From an uncultured Flavobacteriales bacterium (GTDB taxonomy: Bacteria > Bacteroidota > Bacteroidia > Flavobacteriales > CALTNV01), in the NCBI GenBank assembly GCA_943845485.1, contig CALTNV010000106.1, positions 1-16,664 of the forward strand: a stretch of 16,664 nucleotides of DNA. Reading direction: 5' to 3'. Positions 7,736-14,322 of the stretch are shown one piece after another. Within the stretch, counting starts at the first letter, position 1; each line of letters begins with the position of its first letter. The position numbers were made by a program, and so were the translations under genes. The notes beneath the pieces are model-generated. The model saw only the letters and a list, made by a program, of their open reading frames with translations. It did no database searches and was not told the origin of the DNA.

Positions 7736-8533
7736 CTAAACAAATAAATTAAAAGCAATTGCCAGTACCCCAACAATGAAGCAATATATTGAAAAATAAG
7801 TAAGCTTGCTACGCTTGACTAATTTAATCATCAAATTACATGCTACTAACCCTGTAATAAAAGCTGCAATAAAACCTACTGATAAATTTACAATGTGTAC
7901 ATCTTGTATTTGAAATCCACCATCTAATAAATCTTTTGCTACTTTACCTAAAATTAATGGAACCACCATTAAAAAAGAAAATCTTGCAGCTTTTTCCTTA
8001 TCAATTCCTAAAAGAACAGCTGTAGATATTGTTGCTCCAGATCTTGAAATACCAGGTAAAATAGCTATGGCTTGCGAAACACCAATAATAAAAGCATTTT
8101 TAAAAGAAACTTTTTTATCTGTTTTCTTAGCTTTGTCGGCAAGCAAAAGAAGCAGGGCAGTAATAATCAGCATAAACCCAACTAATAAGGTATTCCCCAT
8201 AAAAAGAGACTCTATTTGATCATTAAATACAATACCAACAAATGCTGCTGGAATCATTGATAAAATAATTTTTAAAGAGAATTTAAACTCCTCATTATTT
8301 TTAAATTTAAATAACCCTTTAAATATTTCAGAAATATCTTTTCGGTATATAACAATTGTACTTAAAGCAGTTGCAAAATGTAACACAACTGTAAAAATTA
8401 ATCCCCCTTCAGTTATTTCAGATTGATTAAAAATTGCTTTAACAATTTCAATATGGCCACTACTACTTACAGGTAAAAATTCTGTTAAACCTTGAACTAT
8501 TCCAAGAATAATAGCTTCTAACAAGCTCATCAT
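7736..8533 (-). CDS. uppP: Undecaprenyl-diphosphate phosphatase (BacA/UppP family)
   Basis: Polytopic inner-membrane phosphatase that dephosphorylates undecaprenyl diphosphate so the lipid carrier can be reused in peptidoglycan and surface-glycan synthesis; overproduction in other bacteria gives bacitracin resistance. The 265-residue length is normal and several long hydrophobic segments fit the multi-pass fold. Both family motifs are intact: GLTEFLPVSSSGH at 15-27 (Glu18, Ser25, His27) and PGISRSGATIS at 160-170 (Arg164). Two adjacent ATGs are possible starts. The one at 8533 overlaps the DUF3098 stop by one base (TAATG); the one at 8530 would remove a single Met. Tight spacing on both sides indicates an operon. 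Confidence 0.97.
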   Translation of the reverse strand: MMSLLEAIILGIVQGLTEFLPVSSSGHIEIVKAIFNQSEITEGGLIFTVVLHFATALSTIVIYRKDISEIFKGLFKFKNNEEFKFSLKIILSMIPAAFVGIVFNDQIESLFMGNTLLVGFMLIITALLLLLADKAKKTDKKVSFKNAFIIGVSQAIAILPGISRSGATISTAVLLGIDKEKAARFSFLMVVPLILGKVAKDLLDGGFQIQDVHIVNLSVGFIAAFITGLVACNLMIKLVKRSKLTYFSIYCFIVGVLAIAFNLFV

Positions 8534-8760
8534 TATTTATTTTTCTTTAAAATTGCCCAAAACACAAACCCATAACCAACAAAAACCAAAATTGGAGCTA
8601 ATGTTATTCTTTGAGAAGAAAAAATTTCAGGATTAAAAACACTAGGATCATCAGATCCACCACCTGACATTAGTATAAAACCTAATACATTTAAAGCTAT
8701 ACCAATTAAAAGTAAGGTGTAGTTTTTTTTACTGAATAAAAATTGTTGTTTTTTTTCCAT
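8533..8760 (-). CDS. DUF3098 family small membrane protein
   Basis: A 75-residue protein with two predicted membrane helices (about 14-32 and 53-72), a short Gly/Ser/Asp loop between them, and the segment NPEIFS (43-48) followed by RITLAPILV, which I recognise as characteristic of DUF3098. The N-terminus (MEKKQQF) and C-terminus (LKKNK) are basic, which favours both ends being cytoplasmic. The function is unknown. It lies between ftsX (three-base gap) and uppP (one-base overlap), an order common in Bacteroidota, so a role in cell division or envelope growth is a reasonable inference but no more. Confidence 0.88.
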   Translation of the reverse strand: MEKKQQFLFSKKNYTLLLIGIALNVLGFILMSGGGSDDPSVFNPEIFSSQRITLAPILVFVGYGFVFWAILKKNK

Positions 8761-8763
8761 GTT

Positions 8764-9615
8764 TTAAAATAATTTTTCGGTTTTAATTCTAAGATATTTT
8801 CTAACAGCTAAATAAGTGGAAAACCAAGTGATAATAACTCCTGAAATAACCAAAGAAATAGCAATTATAATCATCAATTCTTGATCATACAACATATTTA
8901 ACTCAGGTTTGTTTTTTATAATCAAATTTAACAAACCAAGAGTTCCTGCAAAAGCTAAAAGACCACTAATTAAGCCCTGCAAGATACCAGAAATAATAAA
9001 TGGTTTTCTAATAAACTTTGAAGTAGCACCTATTAACTGCATTGTTCTAATCAAAAATCTTTTAGAGTAAATTGCTAATCTTACCGTATTATTAATTAAG
9101 GCAATAGAGATAAACAATAACAGAATACCAAAAGCTCCGATAATAAAGCTGATTTTCTGAGCATTTTCATTAATTTTCTCTATCAATCCTTTATGATATC
9201 TAACTTCAGAAACGATATTGCTTTTTTCAACTTCCGATATTAAAATTCCAATATTTTTTTCAGTCGCAATTTCTCCCTCTAAAAAAACATCTAAAGAAGC
9301 TGGTAAAATATTGGCTCCTTTAAAATATTTAAAATCATCACCATAAGTATCTGAAAAAATAACAGCAGCTTCATTTTTAGATATAAACGTTACTTTTTTA
9401 ACTACTTTTTCAATTAAAAGTGACTTTTGGAGTAAGTTAATTTTAGCTGAAGATACAGAATCTTTTAAATAAACATTTACAACAACCCTCTCTTTATAAT
9501 AGGTACTTAATTTATTTGCATTTAATAGAACAATGCCCAAAACTCCTAATAAAAAAAGAACTAACGTAACACCAATAATTGTTGATATATATGAACTTTT
9601 TACACTTGATTTCAT
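8764..9615 (-). CDS. ftsX: Cell division protein FtsX
   Basis: FtsX is the membrane subunit of the FtsEX ABC-type complex, which couples cytoplasmic ATP hydrolysis to periplasmic peptidoglycan hydrolases during division. The 283-residue protein has the family topology: one helix near 11-32, a periplasmic domain of about 120 residues (VNVYLKD near 46-52), then three helices (about 154-176, 207-233 and 247-270). The cytoplasmic loop IRTMQLIGATSKFIRKPF at about 189-206 matches the conserved FtsX region that contacts FtsE. No ftsE is in this window. A 72-bp gap with an AT-only inverted repeat separates it from rlmB, and DUF3098 follows after three bases. Confidence 0.94.
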   Translation of the reverse strand: MKSSVKSSYISTIIGVTLVLFLLGVLGIVLLNANKLSTYYKERVVVNVYLKDSVSSAKINLLQKSLLIEKVVKKVTFISKNEAAVIFSDTYGDDFKYFKGANILPASLDVFLEGEIATEKNIGILISEVEKSNIVSEVRYHKGLIEKINENAQKISFIIGAFGILLLFISIALINNTVRLAIYSKRFLIRTMQLIGATSKFIRKPFIISGILQGLISGLLAFAGTLGLLNLIIKNKPELNMLYDQELMIIIAISLVISGVIITWFSTYLAVRKYLRIKTEKLF

Positions 9616-9649
9616 AAAAACATAATTACAAAATTGTAAACTAAAAGAC

Positions 9650-9677
9650 TATAAAAATAAGTTCATTTATTTTTATA
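9650..9677. repeat. AT-only inverted repeat between rlmB and ftsX
   Basis: TATAAAAATAA (9650-9660) and TTATTTTTATA (9667-9677) are perfect 11-bp complements around GTTCAT. It sits just after the rlmB stop on the minus strand. With no GC pairs it would be a weak terminator at best; it may separate the rlmB and ftsX transcripts. Confidence 0.4.
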
Positions 9678-9687
9678 AACAAACAAT

Positions 9688-10434
9688 TTATGAATTGTTC
9701 CATTGTCTTTGTACCTCATATAAAATCATTCCTGCTGCAACTGATACATTTAAAGATTCAATCTTTCCAACCATAGGTACCTTCACTTTAAAATCTGTAA
9801 TCTTCATAATACCAGGAGAAATACCATTTTCTTCACTTCCCATCACAATAACGGTTGGTTTATTTAATGCTATTTCATCTAACGAAGTTTCCGTTTTTTC
9901 AGTACAACATACAATCTGTATTTCACTTTGTTTAAAATAAAACAAAGCATCTTTAATATGAGACACCCTAATAATTGGAATAATATTTAAAGCTCCTGCA
10001 GAGGTTTTTATTGCATCTGCATTTATTTGAGCACTTCCTTTTTCAGGAATCACAATAGCATGAACCCCCATGCATTCGGCAGTTCTAGCTATTGCGCCAA
10101 AGTTTCTTACATCAGTAATTCTATCTAACACTAAAAACAAAGGCTTTGTTTCTTTTTCTAATATCTCAGATGCTTTTTCATCTAAATCAAAATAAGTAAT
10201 TTGAGAAATGTAAGCAATTGCTCCTTGATGATTTTTATCTTTAGCTACCCTTTGTAACTTCTCTTCTGGAACATATTGAAGCGCTATATTTTTTCTTTTA
10301 GCTAGTTGAATTAATGAATTTTGTAGTTCATTATTAGATTTCATTAAAACCAAAATTCTTTGAATTTCTTTACCAGCTTCAATTGCTTCTTGAACAGCTC
10401 TTGTTCCAAAAATTATATTTTCTTTTTCTTCCAT
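9688..10434 (-). CDS. rlmB: 23S rRNA 2'-O-methyltransferase RlmB (SpoU/TrmH family)
   Basis: SPOUT-class methyltransferase expected to methylate the 2'-OH of guanosine 2251 in the 23S rRNA P-loop. The protein is 248 residues long. The N-terminal substrate-binding domain (about 5-80) starts with the typical FGTRAVQEAI. The catalytic knot has motif 1 NFGAIARTAE (Asn111, Arg117), motif 2 VMGSEENGI (197-205, Glu202) and motif 3 SLNVSVAAG (227-235). The conserved NADAIKTSAGAL segment is at about 138-149. Other SpoU paralogues such as TrmH are possible, but the N-terminal domain and length favour RlmB. It starts six bases after the stop of the Omp85-type gene and is probably co-transcribed with it. 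Confidence 0.92.
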   Translation of the reverse strand: MEEKENIIFGTRAVQEAIEAGKEIQRILVLMKSNNELQNSLIQLAKRKNIALQYVPEEKLQRVAKDKNHQGAIAYISQITYFDLDEKASEILEKETKPLFLVLDRITDVRNFGAIARTAECMGVHAIVIPEKGSAQINADAIKTSAGALNIIPIIRVSHIKDALFYFKQSEIQIVCCTEKTETSLDEIALNKPTVIVMGSEENGISPGIMKITDFKVKVPMVGKIESLNVSVAAGMILYEVQRQWNNS

Positions 10435-10440
10435 AATTGT

Positions 10441-12120
10441 TTAAAATATCAAACTATAACCAAAATGTATTTTTGCATTTTTAAATAAGATAGGGTTGTT
10501 GAATTGTTTACCTAAAGCATAGCTTATATCAAAAACACCTCCTTTGGTTCCAAATCTCATTCCTAAACCAAAACCAAAAGGCTGATCAGAAAAGTCTTCA
10601 GTTTCTGTTTTTTGCGTATAATGTCCTAAATCATAAAATGCATAAAAATTTGAATATTCTTCAAAGATATATCTTATCTCCAATGTATTTACTATATACC
10701 ATGAAGTAAATATTGATTCTTGGTCAAAACCCCTGAGTATTTTTGCTCCTCCAATTCTAAACAGTTCATTTTTATAAATTAAATCACTAAAATTACCTTT
10801 ACTATTTACCCCTAACAACAAGGTTAATTTTGGAAAAACTGGAATAAACCATCTTATATTTGTTTCATAAATCACGCTTGTAACACTTTGAAATGAAGTA
10901 TCTATAGTAGACTCTTGACCTGGATAATTTTTTTTACCAAAAGCTCCTACAAACTCAAAAAAATACCCTTTTTGAGGATTTAACAAATAGTCTAGCTTCA
11001 TCGTTTTTATACCTAAACCAAATAAATTCATATTAGTATTTACATATTCTTGCGAAAACTGACCTCCTAATACATTTGAATTAACTTGATTATAACTAAC
11101 TAATAGTGATGTGTTTGGCTTTATATTATACAATAAACCTGCTTTGAAATTAATATTTAAAAAAGAGGTATCTTGCTTATTTAACTTTAAACTACTTGTT
11201 AAACCAAAGGAGGTATTAAAAACATAAGGAATACTACCGCTAATGAGTAAGTCTTGACTTGCATTTTGATAGCTTTTCCAATTTAGCTGAATTACTTCAG
11301 CATGTTGAAATACATTATTTAAATTTAAATCTAAATCACCAGTAATATTAAGCTTCCCATTATCTTGTTGCTCAAACCCGACAATTCCACTAAAAGAGCT
11401 GACGCTCTTTTTATTAACGTAAGTATAAATGGTAAAAGTAGAATCATGAAACTCTACTTCTGAATCTCTAAATGATTTTAGAAACACAGTATTATTAATT
11501 GTTTGATTGATGTTATTTATTTTTTGCTCTTGATAGTAATCATATTGTTGAAAATCTAGCATATTTTGAAACACCTTTCTATTTAACGCTATATCTCCTT
11601 TCAATAAAATTGAATCTAACACATAATAAGGGCCTTTGTCTACTTCAATATCAAGGTCAATAGCTATTGTTTGATTTCGATTACTATTTACATAGGAAGA
11701 ATCTAAACTTGTGTTAATTGAAACATAAGGAAAACCTATGTTTTCGTAAAAATTGATTGACTTTTCAATATTATCATCATACTTCTTTAACTGAAACCAC
11801 TTATTTTTATTCCAAATAGACAGAATATCGTCTTCTGTTTTGATCTTGTTAATATAAAAGCGCTCCCCCTTTATTAAACTATAAGAAACAGTATCTGCAT
11901 TTACAATTGAATCATAATAAGCAGAAACAAAGCCTTTATTTTGATAGTTATCAATTTTTTTATTTAAATACGCTATGGCTTTATCTTGGCTTTTAAAAAC
12001 TTTATTCGATTGGCTTTTTAAAGTGTAAACAGGTAAACTATCTTGACATAACAATTGAGTCCCCGCTAATAAAAAGCTAGAAATGAGAACATTAATAGAA
12101 ATTAACCTAGTTAGATTCAC
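10441..12120 (-). CDS. Omp85/BamA-TamA family outer-membrane protein
   Basis: A 559-residue outer-membrane protein with a signal peptide (about 1-26, ending LLCQ). An N-terminal periplasmic part (about 30-235) looks POTRA-like: segments such as KGERFYINKI and DKGPYYVLDSILLKGD resemble POTRA strands. A C-terminal beta-barrel (about 240-559) follows. The loop-6 signature of the superfamily is present as ILRGFDQ (Arg463-Gly464-Phe465), with FGFGLGMRFGTKGGVFDISYALG before the end and a terminal Phe. It is shorter than true BamA and has fewer POTRA-like domains, so a TamA-like or specialised assembly role is likely; the substrate is unknown. The start is GTG at 12120: no ATG exists in frame before an upstream TAA, and this start gives a good signal peptide. 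It heads the minus-strand block and is divergent from the 42-residue lipoprotein gene. Confidence 0.88.
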   Translation of the reverse strand: MNLTRLISINVLISSFLLAGTQLLCQDSLPVYTLKSQSNKVFKSQDKAIAYLNKKIDNYQNKGFVSAYYDSIVNADTVSYSLIKGERFYINKIKTEDDILSIWNKNKWFQLKKYDDNIEKSINFYENIGFPYVSINTSLDSSYVNSNRNQTIAIDLDIEVDKGPYYVLDSILLKGDIALNRKVFQNMLDFQQYDYYQEQKINNINQTINNTVFLKSFRDSEVEFHDSTFTIYTYVNKKSVSSFSGIVGFEQQDNGKLNITGDLDLNLNNVFQHAEVIQLNWKSYQNASQDLLISGSIPYVFNTSFGLTSSLKLNKQDTSFLNINFKAGLLYNIKPNTSLLVSYNQVNSNVLGGQFSQEYVNTNMNLFGLGIKTMKLDYLLNPQKGYFFEFVGAFGKKNYPGQESTIDTSFQSVTSVIYETNIRWFIPVFPKLTLLLGVNSKGNFSDLIYKNELFRIGGAKILRGFDQESIFTSWYIVNTLEIRYIFEEYSNFYAFYDLGHYTQKTETEDFSDQPFGFGLGMRFGTKGGVFDISYALGKQFNNPILFKNAKIHFGYSLIF

Positions 12121-12140
12121 GTAGTTTAAATAAGAATATA

Positions 12141-12171
12141 TTGTAAATTAAAAATAAATATAATATATTTG
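12141..12171 (+). promoter_or_regulatory. Bacteroidota-type promoter for the 42-residue lipoprotein
   Basis: TTG at 12141-12143 and TATATTTG at 12164-12171 are separated by 20 bases, matching the phylum's -33/-7 arrangement (TTG, then TAnnTTTG). Transcription should begin near 12178, giving a leader of about 30 bases before the ATG at 12210. Confidence 0.75.
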
Positions 12172-12209
12172 CATTAAGCATTTATATAAAAATATCATAT
12201 TTTAAACTT

Positions 12210-12338
12210 ATGAAAAAATCTGTATTAACATTGTTCGCCATTGTAGCTTTATCAATAATAGTTACTTCTTGTGCCACTCATGAAGCTTGTGACGCTTATG
12301 GAAACAAAGCCCCATTAAATTCTGAAAAAAAGATTTAA
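12210..12338 (+). CDS. 42-residue lipoprotein
   Basis: A short gene with a clear type II signal peptide: MKKSV start, hydrophobic core (about 5-17) and lipobox VTSC, lipidation at Cys21. The mature peptide is only 22 residues, CATHEACDAYGNK followed by a basic tail, and contains a second cysteine at position 27. The CxxxxxCDAYG pattern resembles tiny lipoproteins I have seen in many Bacteroidota, whose function is not known to me. It stands alone, with its own promoter at 12141-12171 and a strong hairpin terminator starting 22 bases after the stop. This supports a real, independently expressed and possibly abundant product. Confidence 0.82.
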   Translation: MKKSVLTLFAIVALSIIVTSCATHEACDAYGNKAPLNSEKKI

Positions 12339-12359
12339 TTTAAATCTAGATAATTTTTT

Positions 12360-12403
12360 ATAAAAAAAGGGCTATGAAATAAATTTCATAGCCCTTTTTT
12401 TAT
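12360..12403. terminator. Strong intrinsic terminator
   Basis: A perfect palindrome with 21-bp arms (12360-12380 and 12383-12403). Its core GGGCTATGAAAT/ATTTCATAGCCC is flanked by A7 on the left and T7 on the right, the form of an intrinsic terminator. It ends the 42-residue lipoprotein transcript and insulates the next gene at 12462. Being symmetrical, it could also stop minus-strand transcription. Confidence 0.93.
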
Positions 12404-12461
12404 TTAGGATAATTATCGTATTTTTAGTAATTATACTAGAATCTCAATATTTTTTATAAAA

Positions 12462-13238
12462 ATGAAAAGATCAGCACTTTACCTTCTTTTCTTAATCACA
12501 AACATCACTTTTATCTTTGGCCAAAACAATGGTAAGTCAACATTTACTGTAAAAGCTCAAAAAGGTGAAAATGTGGTGTTCAAATCTGCAAATGCAGTTG
12601 GATTAATATTTCATACCAGAGGATGGGGAGTAAACTATATTCATTTAAAGCAGCTACAAAGCGACAAAATGTTTTATTTAAATTTCCAGTTAATTTCAAT
12701 GAAACACCCAAAAGAAACTAAAATTAGAAGAGAAGGTGCAGCATTGTCTACAAGATCAATTATATATGGTAAAAAATATGCATTAACTAACTTTAGAACA
12801 TCTGCAGGATTTAGAAAAAACTTATTTGAAAAAAGACGAGTTAACGGTGTTTCAATAGATTTAATTTATGACATTGGTATTACTCTAATGCTTGCAAAAC
12901 CAGTTTATTTAAAAATATACAAAAGTGACATTCAAACTGGACAAGTCTATGTTGATACGGAAGCTTATGATGAAACAAAACATAACTTATCAAACATTGA
13001 GGGCAGAGCAGGAATGTTTGACGGACTAAGTAATGCTAAAATTTACCCTGGTTTGTCTGCAAAGTTTGGAGGTTATGCTGACTGGTCTGATCAAACAGAC
13101 TTAATGAGAGGCATAGAACTTGGAATTGCTTTAGACCTATATCCTCAAAAGATTGAAATAATGGCCTACAATCCTGCAGAGTTTTACTTCTTAACACTAT
13201 ATGCCAATATTCAAATAGGGAAAAAATCCTATTATTAA
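12462..13238 (+). CDS. Secreted protein of unknown function, probable outer-membrane beta-barrel
   Basis: A 258-residue protein with a Sec signal peptide (1-20, MKRSALYLL to FIFG, cleavage before Gln21). The mature part has many short alternating hydrophobic/polar stretches typical of beta-strands, for example WGVNYIHLKQL, MFYLNFQLISM, GVSIDLIYDIGITLML, GIELGIALDLYP and FYFLTLYANIQIG. It ends near an aromatic pair (SYY). This suggests an 8-10 strand outer-membrane barrel, but no named family is recognised. A stretch of basic residues (KHPKETKIRREG, about 76-87) may be a loop. It lies 77 bases upstream of lipA on the same strand, though lipA has its own promoter signals, so shared function is not implied. 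Confidence 0.8.
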   Translation: MKRSALYLLFLITNITFIFGQNNGKSTFTVKAQKGENVVFKSANAVGLIFHTRGWGVNYIHLKQLQSDKMFYLNFQLISMKHPKETKIRREGAALSTRSIIYGKKYALTNFRTSAGFRKNLFEKRRVNGVSIDLIYDIGITLMLAKPVYLKIYKSDIQTGQVYVDTEAYDETKHNLSNIEGRAGMFDGLSNAKIYPGLSAKFGGYADWSDQTDLMRGIELGIALDLYPQKIEIMAYNPAEFYFLTLYANIQIGKKSYY

Positions 13239-13261
13239 CATCCATTAAAATTTTTCACGAG

Positions 13262-13297
13262 CAAAGCTCAAAGTTATTCCTTAACTTTGCAAAGTAA
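13262..13297. promoter_or_regulatory. CAAAG half-site array and -7 box upstream of lipA
   Basis: Within 36 bases there are four CAAAG-type half-sites: CAAAG at 13262-13266, CAAAGTTA at 13269-13276, its perfect complement TAACTTTG at 13282-13289, and CAAAGTAA at 13290-13297. The second and third form an 8-bp inverted repeat with a five-base spacer. The third and fourth form a 12-bp palindrome (13284-13295). TAACTTTG is also an exact TAnnTTTG -7 box, 26 bases before the lipA start, although no TTG is found at the -33 position. Promoter and possible operator therefore overlap. Confidence 0.5.
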
Positions 13298-13315
13298 CTT
13301 GCACTCAATTTTATT

Positions 13316-14191
13316 ATGGAAAATAATGTAATCGAAAATAACAACCGACCAAAATATAAAAAACCTAAATGGTTAAGAGTTAAACTTCCTACGGGAGAAA
13401 ATTATAAAAGGGTAAGGAAACTTGTTGACGAACACAAACTACATACCATTTGTGAAAGTGGAAGCTGCCCAAACATGGGAGAATGTTGGGGAGAAGGAAC
13501 TGCTACATTTATGATTCTTGGTAATATTTGTACCAGATCTTGCGGTTTTTGTGCCGTAAAAACAGGTAAACCACTTGAGGCTGATTTAATGGAACCTGGT
13601 AAAGTTGCAGAAAGTGTAAAGTTAATGGAAGTTAAACACTGTGTAATTACCTCTGTAGATAGAGATGATTTATCAGATGGTGGAGCCGAAATATGGGCTA
13701 TGACTGTGAGGGCTATCAGAAAAAAATCTCCAACAACAACGATGGAAACCTTAATTCCTGATTTTATGGGAAAATGGGACAACCTTCAAAAGGTAATAGA
13801 TGTTAAACCAGAAATCATATCTCACAACCTTGAAACAGTTAGAAGACTAACGAAGGAAGTTAGGATTCAAGCTAAATATGATAGAAGCCTAGAAGTCCTT
13901 TTAAGGCTTAAGCAAAGTGGCATGAAAACAAAATCAGGAGTAATGCTTGGTTTAGGAGAAACGGAAGAGGAAGTGATTGAGACAATAGACGATTTAAGAA
14001 GTGTGAACGTTGACATCCTAACTTTAGGGCAATATTTACAACCAACAGCTAAACATTTACCAGTTCAAGAATTTATTACGCCCGAAAAATTTGAAGAATA
14101 TAAGCAAATTGCCTTGGCAAAAGGATTTAGATACGTTGAAAGTGGACCTTTAGTAAGGTCATCTTATAGAGCAGAAAAACATCTATTTTAA
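13316..14191 (+). CDS. lipA: Lipoyl synthase
   Basis: Radical-SAM enzyme that inserts two sulfur atoms into octanoyl groups on lipoyl domains of 2-oxoacid dehydrogenases and the glycine cleavage H protein. All cluster ligands are present: the auxiliary 4Fe-4S cysteines Cys46, Cys51 and Cys57 ([12 protein letters not shown]), the radical-SAM cysteines Cys72, Cys76 and Cys79 (CTRSCGFC), and the C-terminal RSSYR (281-285) that supplies the serine ligand. The 291-residue length is normal. ATG at 13316 gives an Asn-rich N-terminal extension (about 1-12) before [15 protein letters not shown], the usual family opening. No lipB or lplA is visible next to it. Signals upstream suggest independent transcription. 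Confidence 0.98.
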   Translation: MENNVIENNNRPKYKKPKWLRVKLPTGENYKRVRKLVDEHKLHTICESGSCPNMGECWGEGTATFMILGNICTRSCGFCAVKTGKPLEADLMEPGKVAESVKLMEVKHCVITSVDRDDLSDGGAEIWAMTVRAIRKKSPTTTMETLIPDFMGKWDNLQKVIDVKPEIISHNLETVRRLTKEVRIQAKYDRSLEVLLRLKQSGMKTKSGVMLGLGETEEEVIETIDDLRSVNVDILTLGQYLQPTAKHLPVQEFITPEKFEEYKQIALAKGFRYVESGPLVRSSYRAEKHLF

Positions 14192-14232
14192 TAAATAATA
14201 TAGACATTTAAAATAATCAAGTGCTTAGTTTT

Positions 14233-14263
14233 TTGTACAAAAGGCAATTATAAATTATATTTG
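14233..14263 (+). promoter_or_regulatory. Bacteroidota-type promoter for the propeller protein gene
   Basis: TTG at 14233-14235 (within TTTTG) and TATATTTG at 14256-14263 are separated by 20 bases, the same elements and spacing as the promoter of the 42-residue lipoprotein. Transcription should start near 14270, leaving a leader of about 50-65 bases. Confidence 0.72.
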
Positions 14264-14322
14264 CTTTTTGTAGTATTAACTATAATAACATTTTAAGCTA
14301 CAAGGAATTACCCAACCAGAAA

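Noticed and set aside
13284..13295. 12-bp palindrome considered as a recombination or attachment site
   Set aside because: There is no integrase, tRNA or duplicated copy in the window; promoter or operator use explains it better.
13402..13782. 126-codon open frame on the minus strand
   Set aside because: It lies wholly inside lipA, whose motifs are intact; no signal peptide, domain or promoter supports it.
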